Below, piece by piece: positions 33,920 to 43,156 of a stretch of 64,000 nucleotides of DNA. Positions within the stretch are counted from its first letter, which is position 1; each line of letters begins with the position of its first letter. The stretch comes from Marinoscillum sp965229915 (lineage in GTDB: Bacteria > Bacteroidota > Bacteroidia > Cytophagales > Cyclobacteriaceae). Where the stretch lies: the NCBI RefSeq assembly GCF_965229915.1, contig NZ_CBDDJZ010000001.1:1178001-1242000 (forward strand). The letters are read 5' to 3'. The notes beneath the pieces are model-generated. The model was given only the letters and a program-made list of their open reading frames with translations. It searched no databases and was not told the DNA's origin. Position numbers and translations under genes: made by a program.

Positions 33920-35449
33920 TCAGTATTCAGCGTGCTGATCCAGGTTTGGATTGTTCTCCACATCCACCTGTGGGATTGGCAATCTATGAGATCTACCCAC
34001 CACGAAGTTGAAAAAGTCTGGATCACGCTGCGCAATAGCATCTACGCTAGCCTGTGATTCTAAATCTCCCCAGCGTTTGAGGTCCATCCAGCGAGTACTT
34101 TCGCCACACAGTTCCAGGACTCTTTCTATTTTCAGGCGCTCTAAGAATGCATCCTGATCATTCCCAATTGCTGGATAGGCTGTAGCCAAAGGTGCCATAT
34201 TTGCTCGAGCTCTCACCTGATCCACATACTGATAGGCCTCAGCTGTGTTTCCTAGTTCGTTGAGCACTTCTGCGTATAGCAGTAGAATATCAGCAAAACG
34301 AACCAGCCTTAGATTGACTTGAGAGAAGTAGTCCTCATTGTCGCGATAGTAGTCACGCTGATATTTTCTGAAGTAAGCATCTTCTGGTCCCCACTCCCAG
34401 TCACGGCCATAGGTTTTGTCTCCAAAGTCTGCTTCCAGATCTGAATACAGCGCAGAGTGTCTTAGACGCTCGTCCAGATTCCCATCCAGGTCTAGTTCTT
34501 TTTTGAACTCTTCCACTACCCAGTATCTCAGCTGACCATCAGACCATCCGATTCCACCAGGAGCAAAGAACTGTGCTCGGTTATTACCCATACTCGCATT
34601 TGGCACTTCTCCATCGCCTCCACCGAAGTTTGCGTCAGAGAACTGAATCTCAAAAACCGACTCGATGTTGTTTTCATTGAGATGCGTAAAGTTGTCTTTG
34701 AAGTTTGGTACCAAACCATAAAGGTCTCTTCCTTCTCCGGTAAAGAAATAGTCTAGAGCTCCTTTAGCCTCTGTCCACATACGCTGCTGCATGTATGTTC
34801 TCGCGAGAAATGCATAAACAGCCCCTTTGGTAGGTCTTCCCACATTGGCTGCATCCCACTCGGTAGGTAACACCGCCACTGCTTCATTCAAATCCGTCAC
34901 TACTTGTGCATAGATTTCAGCTTGAGTGCGTTTCTCTGGTAGGTCTTCAGGACTGGATGGCTCCAGTACCAATGGTGCATCTTCCCACAATACTCCAATA
35001 TTGAAATAATAGAAAGCTCTGAAGAATTTGGCCTGAGCCAATATCAACTCTTTCTCAGATTCATCCATGTCAATATCTGGCACATTGGCCAGCACCTGAT
35101 TGCATCGGTAGATAGCCTTGTAATGATCTCTCCAGGTAATCACCTGGCCTTCCCAGAAGTTATAGTTGACATATTGGAAACGTGTCCAGTCTCCTAACTC
35201 TATCCATGGGCTTTTACTGTATCCAATGTCAGAGGTAAGATCATACCTAAAGTAGATCCATCTGCTCCACAACCCAGGCTTGTACTGCATCGCATAGATG
35301 GAGTTGACACCTAGTCGTGCGTCTTCTGCAGAAGCCCAAAACTGGTCCTCTGTCAAAGTATTAGGGTTTTTTACATCTAACAGCTCCTCATCACAGCTAT
35401 AAAGCGTCATGGCAACCATCAGTAAGAATATGTATTTAAGATTTTTCAT
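33920..35449 (-). CDS. susD: SusD/RagB-family outer-membrane glycan-binding lipoprotein
   Basis: A 509-residue protein with a lipoprotein signal (MKNLKYIFLLMVAMTLYSCDEE). SusD features: NPNTLTEDQFWASAEDARLGVNSIYAM, TPR-type helices (ELILAQAKFFRAFYYFNIGVLWEDAPLV), ADILLLYAEVLNELGN and the closing segment RSHRLPIPQVDVENNPNLDQH. It caps the partner SusC channel 17 bases upstream and delivers oligosaccharides to it. SusD sequences are poor guides to substrate. The gene symbol denotes the family only. Confidence 0.95.
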   Translation of the reverse strand: MKNLKYIFLLMVAMTLYSCDEELLDVKNPNTLTEDQFWASAEDARLGVNSIYAMQYKPGLWSRWIYFRYDLTSDIGYSKSPWIELGDWTRFQYVNYNFWEGQVITWRDHYKAIYRCNQVLANVPDIDMDESEKELILAQAKFFRAFYYFNIGVLWEDAPLVLEPSSPEDLPEKRTQAEIYAQVVTDLNEAVAVLPTEWDAANVGRPTKGAVYAFLARTYMQQRMWTEAKGALDYFFTGEGRDLYGLVPNFKDNFTHLNENNIESVFEIQFSDANFGGGDGEVPNASMGNNRAQFFAPGGIGWSDGQLRYWVVEEFKKELDLDGNLDERLRHSALYSDLEADFGDKTYGRDWEWGPEDAYFRKYQRDYYRDNEDYFSQVNLRLVRFADILLLYAEVLNELGNTAEAYQYVDQVRARANMAPLATAYPAIGNDQDAFLERLKIERVLELCGESTRWMDLKRWGDLESQASVDAIAQRDPDFFNFVVGRSHRLPIPQVDVENNPNLDQHAEY

Positions 35450-35466
35450 TTCGCTTCAGTTTTTGA

Positions 35467-38400
35467 TTAAAATCCAAAGTTTAGACCTACAGACATTGTC
35501 TTTACATTAGGGAATGCTCCCAGATCTAGCCCACGCTCGTAGATGGTAGGCCCACGAAATTCTGGGTCAAGTCCCGTGTATTTAGTTAAGGTGAGCAAGT
35601 TTTGCCCTGAGATAGACACCTGAGCAGTTTGGAAACCAATCTTCCCTAACAAACCTACCGGAAGGTTGTACGCGAGGCTGATGAATTTGAGACGGGCGAA
35701 ATTTCCATTTTCCAACCACCTATCCGTATCAGCTCGTGAATTCAAAGTAGTCCCATAGTAAGCTCTAGGCACGTCTGTATTTTGGTTTTCGGCAGTCCAC
35801 GGCCGGATGCCAGCAGGATAGTTAGAGTTGTCATCAAATCTACCCATCACAGACATTGGAGCGTTATACACTGTAGCTCCCAAGGAGCTAAACCAGGTCA
35901 TCGTGAACTCAAAGTTTCCATAAGAAGCATTTAAGTTGAGTCCGATTTCTACATCTGCCCAGGGATTGCCAACCACCACTTTGTCATCGTTAGTGATCTG
36001 GCCATCTCCATTGTGATCTACAAATCGGATATCACCAGGCTGTGCATCTGGCTGAATCACCTGACCGTCAGTGGTATGGTTCTGTACATCCTCAGCATTC
36101 TGAAACAAACCATCGGTTTCCAGTACATACCACATCCCTATTGGGTTGCCCACTTCAGTCACGGTATTGCCCACATAGATGTCATTTCTTCCATATCCAA
36201 GTGAGAGCACTTCATTGTGGATGGTCGTTACATTCAATGAAGCATTGTATTTCAGATCTTTTTCAGCTTCAGAATATGCCAGGGTGAATTCAAATCCAGA
36301 GTTTCTTAAGGAAGCCGCATTCACAATAGGGTTGCCTCCATCGTTACCAGTAGTGAGTGTGATTGGTGCAGCTGTCAACACATCGTCTGTTGTGGACACA
36401 TAGTACTCAGCAGTGGCTGTTAGTTTGTTGTCCAAAAGACCAAGGTCCAATCCAAAGTTGCTCTGAGTGAGTGTCTCCCATCTCAAGTTGTTGTTAGCCA
36501 ACCGGATATTTGTAGCACCTGGCTCAATGTGCTGATCATCACCCATCACGATAGTCGGGAAGGTATTGATAGTCTGCTGATAATCCCAGAAACCAATATT
36601 GGCACTACCGAGTGTCCCATGATTGGCACGTAGTTTCAAATTGCTGATTAAGCTGCTATTGAAAAATGACTCGTCACTAATTCTCCATGCACCAGCGATG
36701 GATGGGAAAGTGGACCAGCGATTGTCTGGACTTAGTCTAGATGTTCCATCTCGTCTGAATATGGCTGTAAGAATGTACTTATCATCATAGGAATAGTTCA
36801 GTCGTCCCAGGTACGAAATCAAAACCGCTTCTTGTCGGAATCCAGTAACTACTGCCTGATCTCCCTGATCTAATACTGTGTAGTACTCACCTGTAGTTGG
36901 GTTTTGAGGTAGATTTCTTTTAGTGCCTTCCATGCGTGCATACTTGTCGTTTTGGAAAGTTTGTCCCAACAACACGTTGAAATTGTGCTTACCAAAATCC
37001 TTTTCCAATGTCAGTGTGTTCTCTACCAACAATGTGCTGGATGCCGCTCGGTTTTCGATGGCGATAGCCGGATCATATGGCTGATTCAGGGTCCAGTTTC
37101 CTTCCTTTCTCAGGTACTGGTAGTGATCGAAGCTAGCATTGTACCCTACATTCAATCGGTATTTGATCCATTCTGCTGGCTTGATCTCAGACCAGAGGTT
37201 TCCACGTACGCGGAAGTTCTCATTGGTACGGTCATCCAGATCAGCAATCGCTATTGGGTTGGTCGCAAATGTTCTGGCACGATCTTCACTCCCATATCCA
37301 TATCCCCCAGGGTTGTTCTCGTCATAAACCGGGATCGTCGGCATCAAACGAATTACATCAAATATCGGATTGCCAGACATTTCGTCTGCCTTCGCATTGG
37401 TGATGGCAATGTTTTCACCTACACTAAAGATTCCCTTGTTAGCAGAGGTATTCACTCTGAAGCTTAATCGCTCAAAACCTGTACTGATTACCGTTCCTTT
37501 GTTCTCGAAATAGTTACCGGAAATCAAGTAGGTTCCATTGGAGCTACCGCCTGAAAAAGACAAGTTGTAATCTTGAATGCGACCGGTCTGGAAAGTCTCA
37601 TCTTGCCAGTCTGTATCATTGGTCAAGTCGTGATCCTGCCTGGGAACTCCCGCATTATCATAGGCCATGTTATTGATCTCAATGTATTCATCACGTGCCG
37701 CCAGGTCATATCTCGGGATATTCTGAATTCCCGTTTTACCGGAGAACTTCACCTGAAGTGGTCCTTCTTTACCTTTCTTGGTGGTAATGATAATCACACC
37801 ATTAGCTGCTCTGGATCCATAAATGGCCGCTGCAGAAGCATCTTTCAAGATTTGTATAGACTCAATGTCATTGGGGTTGAAATCGCGGTTGGCTGTGGTG
37901 ATCATTCCATCAATAACATAGAGTGGAGGTTCATTAGAAAAATTGCTCAACCCTCTAATTTGAATTTGTGCTTCACTACCAGGTTGGCCTCCGCCTCTGA
38001 TGTTCACACCAGTAGCCAATCCTTGCATGGCCTCAGCCACGGTGGTAGCCTGGCGTTTTTGGACCTCTTCGGATTCCACCACAGAAACTGCTCCAGTCAG
38101 GTCAGCCTTTTTCTGCTCACCATACCCCACCACTACCACTTCTTGCAAGCTGGTATAATCTGTTTCCAATGTCACGCTTATCTCTGTCTGACCAGCTACA
38201 GCCACCTCCTGAGACTTGTACCCCACAAAGGAGAATACAAGTGTTTCTGTGTCATCTGAAACAGTGAGTTTGTAAGATCCATTAACGTCAGTGATGGTAC
38301 CAATACTTGTTCCTTTGACTGCTACTGTAGCACCAGGTAAACCCTCACCATTTTCATCGAGAACTTGCCCCGTGATGGTGACATCATCAGGTATATCGTA

Positions 38401-38781
38401 GGTCTCCAACACACTTGGCGTTTTCAAGTGGCGATCCACATGAATGTGTTCATTGATTCGCTTGAACTGAACGTTGGCTTTTTTGGATATTTCCTCCAAT
38501 ATCTTGCCCAATGACTCATTGGAACCAATAGAAACTTTCTTGTTTTTCACAAACCGGTCGTTGTATGTAAAGACAAAGTCGGTCGTTGATTCAATCTCTC
38601 TGAAGATCTGGAGCAATTCCCGATCCTCAGCTGTAAGGTCAATGTCGATTTCATATAAGCTCTTTTGCTGCGCCACGCCTACTCCGGCGTGTAACATACC
38701 AGCAAAAAGCACCTGTAGAAATATGACGTAAAAAAGGGGTTTAGACATAATCAATATTTCCCTCAGTAGATTATTTTTCAT
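35467..38781 (-). CDS. susC: SusC-type TonB-dependent outer-membrane transporter with STN signalling domain
   Basis: A 1104-residue outer-membrane barrel. After the signal region (MSKPLFYVIFLQVLFAGMLHAGVGVAQQ, probably from the second Met) come an STN domain at about 50-110 (ELLQIFREIESTTDFVFTYND), a carboxypeptidase-regulatory-like domain at about 130-210 (ITGQVLDENGEGLPGATV), the TonB-dependent plug (LYVIDGMI, ASAAAIYGSRAANGVIIITT) and a long barrel ending in NVKTMSVGLNFGF. The STN domain is what contacts a FecR anti-sigma factor, and the FecR and ECF sigma genes sit directly upstream. Import of the ligand therefore likely switches on this PUL. Confidence 0.95.
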   Translation of the reverse strand: MKNNLLREILIMSKPLFYVIFLQVLFAGMLHAGVGVAQQKSLYEIDIDLTAEDRELLQIFREIESTTDFVFTYNDRFVKNKKVSIGSNESLGKILEEISKKANVQFKRINEHIHVDRHLKTPSVLETYDIPDDVTITGQVLDENGEGLPGATVAVKGTSIGTITDVNGSYKLTVSDDTETLVFSFVGYKSQEVAVAGQTEISVTLETDYTSLQEVVVVGYGEQKKADLTGAVSVVESEEVQKRQATTVAEAMQGLATGVNIRGGGQPGSEAQIQIRGLSNFSNEPPLYVIDGMITTANRDFNPNDIESIQILKDASAAAIYGSRAANGVIIITTKKGKEGPLQVKFSGKTGIQNIPRYDLAARDEYIEINNMAYDNAGVPRQDHDLTNDTDWQDETFQTGRIQDYNLSFSGGSSNGTYLISGNYFENKGTVISTGFERLSFRVNTSANKGIFSVGENIAITNAKADEMSGNPIFDVIRLMPTIPVYDENNPGGYGYGSEDRARTFATNPIAIADLDDRTNENFRVRGNLWSEIKPAEWIKYRLNVGYNASFDHYQYLRKEGNWTLNQPYDPAIAIENRAASSTLLVENTLTLEKDFGKHNFNVLLGQTFQNDKYARMEGTKRNLPQNPTTGEYYTVLDQGDQAVVTGFRQEAVLISYLGRLNYSYDDKYILTAIFRRDGTSRLSPDNRWSTFPSIAGAWRISDESFFNSSLISNLKLRANHGTLGSANIGFWDYQQTINTFPTIVMGDDQHIEPGATNIRLANNNLRWETLTQSNFGLDLGLLDNKLTATAEYYVSTTDDVLTAAPITLTTGNDGGNPIVNAASLRNSGFEFTLAYSEAEKDLKYNASLNVTTIHNEVLSLGYGRNDIYVGNTVTEVGNPIGMWYVLETDGLFQNAEDVQNHTTDGQVIQPDAQPGDIRFVDHNGDGQITNDDKVVVGNPWADVEIGLNLNASYGNFEFTMTWFSSLGATVYNAPMSVMGRFDDNSNYPAGIRPWTAENQNTDVPRAYYGTTLNSRADTDRWLENGNFARLKFISLAYNLPVGLLGKIGFQTAQVSISGQNLLTLTKYTGLDPEFRGPTIYERGLDLGAFPNVKTMSVGLNFGF

Positions 38782-38914
38782 ACTTTTAAGGTGTTTTAGT
38801 GAATAATTAGATTGCTAGAACCAACCCTTGCAGCCGGAGTTCCCCAACTTTTTGGATGCGAGGGTTTGTTGTTTTGTAGGTTATTGATACTAACCAGTTT
38901 AGGTCATTAATTCA

Positions 38915-39934
38915 TCATTTTTCTTCATCATAGATCCGAATGGTTTTATGGTTTATTGAATAATTGAAATGAGAGGTGTAGCTAATCCCTTTCAGGATTA
39001 CTTCAAGTGGTTTATTTTGATAGCGACCGCTGTATTGTCCTTCCAGATTCAAACTTTCATCTACTTCTATCTTCACTCCATACCACTTTTCAAGAGATTT
39101 GAAAATTTCTGGCAATGTCTGATTTTCAAAAGCCAATAGTCCTTCAGTCCAGCCAATTAGCAATTCTGGGTCGAATTCTGTCTGATTCAGCGTACCATCA
39201 TCTTTATTGAACACGCCCATGTCTTCCGGGAGCAGTACTTCCTTTCGACCCGCAGTGCTTTCTATCTGCACTTTGCCTGTGACCACTGCCACATAGATTT
39301 GCCTCTCTTCGGTGTAGCTTCTCACATTAAAAGAAGTCCCGAGCACCCGAGTGGTAAGCTGGCCAGACTCTATTAGAAATGGTTGTTGTGGATTTCGCTT
39401 CACGTCAAAGAAAGCCTCTCCATATAGAGTGACCTGGCGAATACTATCGACAAACTCTTTCGGGTAAACTAGTGAGCTTCCAGAGTTGAGCATCACTTTA
39501 GTCCCATCCGCAAGCTGAATGTTGCGCTTTTGTCCGGGAGCCGCCTTGATCATGACCATCTCTGGCACACTCAGAGTTTCTTCTGGTTGATTCAAGTAAA
39601 GTATGGCAGTCACAGCCAGTAAAAGGGCAATCACAGCAGCCAAACGAAAAGTATGGGTTTGTCGCCAAACGAACGCCTTATTATTTCGACGGTTGTTGGC
39701 CTTCAATACTTGTTCAAATACTCCTGTGTATTCTTCCTCAGTGAGTTGATATTGATTCTTGTAAGAAATAGACTGAACGATCTGCTGTGCTTGCTCCACT
39801 ACCGGAACTCGGTCTGGATTAGTTGAAATCCACTTCTTCCAGAAGTGATCCGTTTCCTGATCGGGATGCAGTACCCAATTGACGAAGAACTCGTCCTTTA
39901 AAAAATCCTCTAATTGATAATGCCGATAGTCCAT
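38915..39934 (-). CDS. FecR-family anti-sigma factor
   Basis: A 339-residue inner-membrane protein. The N-terminal cytoplasmic part (about 1-85) should hold the sigma factor, a single membrane helix lies near 90-108 (FRLAAVIALLLAVTAILYL), and the periplasmic FecR domain follows (KAAPGQKRNIQLADGTKVMLN, GEAFFDVKRNPQQPF, TTRVLGTSFNVRSY). The C-terminal DUF4974-like part (LPEIFKSLEKWYGVKIEVDES) contacts the STN domain of the transporter. It lies between the ECF sigma and susC genes, the standard trans-envelope relay order. A near-perfect 28-bp palindrome precedes it. Confidence 0.92.
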   Translation of the reverse strand: MDYRHYQLEDFLKDEFFVNWVLHPDQETDHFWKKWISTNPDRVPVVEQAQQIVQSISYKNQYQLTEEEYTGVFEQVLKANNRRNNKAFVWRQTHTFRLAAVIALLLAVTAILYLNQPEETLSVPEMVMIKAAPGQKRNIQLADGTKVMLNSGSSLVYPKEFVDSIRQVTLYGEAFFDVKRNPQQPFLIESGQLTTRVLGTSFNVRSYTEERQIYVAVVTGKVQIESTAGRKEVLLPEDMGVFNKDDGTLNQTEFDPELLIGWTEGLLAFENQTLPEIFKSLEKWYGVKIEVDESLNLEGQYSGRYQNKPLEVILKGISYTSHFNYSINHKTIRIYDEEK

Positions 39935-39991
39935 CTATGCTTCTTGTTCCTTTACCTCTAAAAGGCAAGAAACTCGCAAATGACCATAGGG

Positions 39992-40019
39992 TGTTGAAAT
40001 ATTTATAAATATCTCAACA
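39992..40019. promoter_or_regulatory. 28-bp near-perfect palindrome between sigma factor and anti-sigma genes
   Basis: TGTTGA (39992-39997) and TCAACA (40014-40019) enclose the AT-rich palindrome ATATTTATAAATAT; only one base pair (39998/40013) fails to match. It lies 47 bases after the sigma stop and 58 bases before the FecR start. It could be an operator, or a stem-loop that sets the sigma to anti-sigma ratio. Confidence 0.5.
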
Positions 40020-40065
40020 AATAAGCTTTGCGACTGATGATAATTGCAATAATAAATCCTATAAA

Positions 40066-40737
40066 CTACAAATTAGATAACTGTATCGCAGATAGTAAAG
40101 TGAAGATTTCCTTCTTATGTGGACCCAGTATCTTGGCGAGTGACTCAGTAGATCTGTAGATCAAGGCTCGGGATGATTTAACTTTAATGCCCAACATCTC
40201 GGCAATCTGATCATATTGTAGTCCCTCAAAAAAATACAAGACCAATGCTTCCCGCTGCAGCGGTGGGAGCTGATTCAGACTCTCTTCAATCAGCTTCTCT
40301 TTGGCAACATCTAGTTGGCCATTGATCCATTTGGCTTCTGCTGAAATAGTGATTAAAAAGGACTCATTTCCAGAGTCCTGCTCTGCCGATTTACGCTTTT
40401 TGGTATGTTTTATAGAACGTAGAAGCTTGTTTCGAAAGCTCTTCATCAAATAGAATTTGATGGAATTGGTGGATCCCAGCCCTTCGCGATTGTTAATCAA
40501 GTCTATGAAAAGATCCTGAAGAGTATCCCGTACTAAGTCACGATCATTTACAAATTGACATCCGTAATTAAATAACACCTCGGAATGGGTCCTATAAATG
40601 TAGGTAAGTGCATTTTGGCTTCCAGATTTGAACCGATCCCACAACAGATCATCACTCTCCAGATGCTCATTTTTTTGAGAAACATGCAAGAATTGATTAC
40701 CGGTTGTCGCTTTAGAAGTTCTAGAAGTGTCGCTCAT
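40066..40737 (-). CDS. ECF RNA polymerase sigma factor (sigma-70 family)
   Basis: A 223-residue regulator. Sigma region 2 is at about 40-105 (YRTHSEVLFNYGCQFVNDRDLVRDTLQDLFIDL) and region 4 at about 150-210 (LNQLPPLQREALVLYFFEGLQYDQIAEMLGIKVKSSRALIYRS, the helix-turn-helix). The N-terminal 30 residues are polar and unassigned. Its pairing with FecR and an STN-type SusC marks it as the activator of PUL A. The 165 bases before it, up to the galM stop, contain its promoter region, but I cannot pick out a clear box. Confidence 0.92.
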   Translation of the reverse strand: MSDTSRTSKATTGNQFLHVSQKNEHLESDDLLWDRFKSGSQNALTYIYRTHSEVLFNYGCQFVNDRDLVRDTLQDLFIDLINNREGLGSTNSIKFYLMKSFRNKLLRSIKHTKKRKSAEQDSGNESFLITISAEAKWINGQLDVAKEKLIEESLNQLPPLQREALVLYFFEGLQYDQIAEMLGIKVKSSRALIYRSTESLAKILGPHKKEIFTLLSAIQLSNL

Positions 40738-40902
40738 ACACGTAAATATTACGGTTATAAATTTATCAAAAACAACACTGAAAAGCGATTAAATTTTACA
40801 TTTTCTCAAATACACAGCGCTCATGGAGAATAATAATCAATGGAAACATTAAATAGTAATTCCCTTGTACTGCAGCAAAAGAGCCTTACTGTCCGTCGGT
40901 TT

Positions 40903-41970
40903 TTAAGAGAACTTATAAACTGTGGTGCTATGATACTCCTCCCCTGGGTAAAGAATAGTCAGTGGGAATGTTTGTTTGTTTGGTGAATCCGGATAATGCT
41001 GCGTTTCCAGACAAAAAGCATCTCTTCGCTGGTAGGTTCCACCTTTGCCCGTCTCTTTTCCATCCAGAAAGTTGCCGGTGTAAAACTGCAAGCCTGGCTC
41101 AGTGGTGAGTACCTCCAACACAATACCACTCTTATCTCCACGAGCTTTCGCAGCAAACCTCGGTCCCTGTGTGGTACGCTTATCCAGGGCATAGCTGTCA
41201 AGTGTGTAGTTGTGATCATAACCAAACCCAAATTCTATCTGCTGATGCTGATCCTCGATCCGCTCGCCAATTCGGGTTGCTTTCCTAAAATCCAGCGGAG
41301 TATCTTCTACCTTCTCAATGGTACCAATCGGTATCTGGTTCTTATTGATAGGCGTAAAAGCTGAAGCATTAATCTCCAATACATGATCCAGAATAGAACC
41401 ACTACCCTCTCCGTTCAGATTAAAAAAGGCATGGTTGGTCAAGTTAACCGGAGTTGGCTTGTCAGTGATAGCCTTGTAATCCATCACCAGTTCATTATCA
41501 TCCGTTAGCGAATAGGTCATTTCCACTTCTAGCTGGCCAGGAAACCCCTCTTCACCATCTGCTGCCGTGTAGGTGAGTGTAATAGCTGTATCAGAAACCT
41601 CTTTCACTCCCCAAACCACCTTATGAAACCCTTTGACACCACCATGCAGGTTATTAGGTCCATTATTCTGTGCCAGTGTGAAGATGTCCCTGCCAATTGC
41701 AAACTTGCCATTGGAAATGCGATTGCCAAATCTCCCGATGAGCGCACCAAAATACTCCTGTGAAGTGTTCAAGTATTCCTCTAGTGTGTGGTAGCCTAGA
41801 TTGACATCTACCAGATTTCCATTCTGATCCGGCACAATCAAGTGTACTATCCGACCACCGTAGTTGGTAATGGTCACTTGCGTGCCTTTAGTGTTGGAGA
41901 GGAGGTAGAGGTCCACCTGCTGGCCATCCAGCTCTCGCTGAAAAGATTTTCTGATAGATGTGTATTCCAA
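40903..41970 (-). CDS. galM: Aldose 1-epimerase (galactose mutarotase)
   Basis: A 355-residue cytoplasmic-looking protein (no signal peptide) that interconverts alpha and beta galactose before galactokinase. Motifs: NYGGRIVHLIVPD, GRFGNRISNGKF, NLHGGVKGFHKVVW with the conserved His, NLTNHAFFNLNG with the catalytic His, and the base Glu in LTTEPGLQFYTGNF. It is third in the galK-galT-galM direction, 131 bases after galT, and completes the Leloir entry set except for UDP-galactose 4-epimerase, which is not in the window. Confidence 0.93.
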   Translation of the reverse strand: MEYTSIRKSFQRELDGQQVDLYLLSNTKGTQVTITNYGGRIVHLIVPDQNGNLVDVNLGYHTLEEYLNTSQEYFGALIGRFGNRISNGKFAIGRDIFTLAQNNGPNNLHGGVKGFHKVVWGVKEVSDTAITLTYTAADGEEGFPGQLEVEMTYSLTDDNELVMDYKAITDKPTPVNLTNHAFFNLNGEGSGSILDHVLEINASAFTPINKNQIPIGTIEKVEDTPLDFRKATRIGERIEDQHQQIEFGFGYDHNYTLDSYALDKRTTQGPRFAAKARGDKSGIVLEVLTTEPGLQFYTGNFLDGKETGKGGTYQRRDAFCLETQHYPDSPNKQTFPLTILYPGEEYHSTTVYKFS

Positions 41971-42101
41971 AGTCTTGTCTATTTATTCTGGCTAATGAAT
42001 GCTAGCAACCTCCTAGTATTCAAGTCTCAATACGTCAAATCTATTAAAAAGTGAAACTAGAAGACTAATTATTTGAGATTCTTCGGTTCGTATCCACATT
42101 T

Positions 42102-43151
42102 TTAAACAGATTGTTCCTGTAGCTTGTAATGCACTGATGATAGAGATCTCAGCTTTTCGGCGGCCATTTCAGCAGTAATATCACGCTGCGGATTGGCAAA
42201 CATCTCGTAACCGACCATGAATTTTTTGACTGTAGCCGAACGAAGCAATGGTGGATAAAATGAATAATGAAAATGCCAGCCTTCGTAATCTGCTCCATCG
42301 GTAGGCCGCTGCTGCATTCCGGCCGAATAGGGAAAAGAGCAGCCAAACAGGTTATCATATTTGATAGTAACGAATGACAGCATGGATGCAAATGACTGTT
42401 CCTCTTCTTCGGTCATATCGGTCACTGCCTGAATATGTCTTTTGGGTATGATCATGGTTTCGTATGGCCATACAGCCCAAAATGGCACTAAACACACAAA
42501 ATGTTCATTTTCACTAATGATTCGCTCGCTAGATGCCAATTCTTGCTTCAAATAATCTCCTAATAATGAAGTTCCGTGTTTATCAAAATATGCATTCTGG
42601 GTTTTTGTCCGCTTTTCAATTTCATTTGGAACACTGCTCTGAGCCCAAATCTGTCCATGGGGATGCGGATTGCTACAGCCCATTATGGATCCTTTGTTTT
42701 CAAATATCTGAACGTTACTGATGTAATCAATTGCTGATAATTCATCAAACTGCGCTTTCCAAACCTTCACTACCCTGGTCAGTGCCTCCACACTCATCTC
42801 CGGCATGGTCAGGGAATGATCTGGTGAAAAACAAATCACCCTGGAGGTACCTCTTTCTTCCACCGATCGCAACAGTCCATCCTGATGTTCCTCCACGCCC
42901 TGATCCTCCATCAAAGCGGCAAAATCATTTTTAAAAACATAGGTAGACTCATAGGCAGGGTTGCTAGCACCCCCCATGCGTTCGTTGCCCGGACACAAGT
43001 AACAAGCAGGGTCATAGGATGGACGCTTCACTTCTTCTACAGTCTCCGTTTTGCCCTGCCATGGACGCTTGGTACGATGCGGTGACACCAATACCCATTC
43101 ATCAGTGAGGGGATTATACCTTTTATGTGGCTTTTCAATGTTTAAACTCAT
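42102..43151 (-). CDS. galT: Galactose-1-phosphate uridylyltransferase
   Basis: A 349-residue enzyme that transfers UMP between UDP-glucose and galactose-1-phosphate. The two metal or structural cysteines are in YLCPGNERMGG, the active site GCSNPHPHGQIWAQSSVPNEI carries the nucleophilic His in the HPHGQ motif, and WHFHYSFYPPLLRSATVKKFMVGYEMF is the C-terminal half. Length is typical. It starts 5 bases after the galK stop, so the two are co-translated. Confidence 0.96.
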   Translation of the reverse strand: MSLNIEKPHKRYNPLTDEWVLVSPHRTKRPWQGKTETVEEVKRPSYDPACYLCPGNERMGGASNPAYESTYVFKNDFAALMEDQGVEEHQDGLLRSVEERGTSRVICFSPDHSLTMPEMSVEALTRVVKVWKAQFDELSAIDYISNVQIFENKGSIMGCSNPHPHGQIWAQSSVPNEIEKRTKTQNAYFDKHGTSLLGDYLKQELASSERIISENEHFVCLVPFWAVWPYETMIIPKRHIQAVTDMTEEEEQSFASMLSFVTIKYDNLFGCSFPYSAGMQQRPTDGADYEGWHFHYSFYPPLLRSATVKKFMVGYEMFANPQRDITAEMAAEKLRSLSSVHYKLQEQSV

Positions 43152-43156
43152 ATGAA

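Noticed and set aside
37573..38259. A 228-codon plus-strand frame
   Set aside because: Antisense to the plug and regulatory domains of the PUL A SusC; no independent support.
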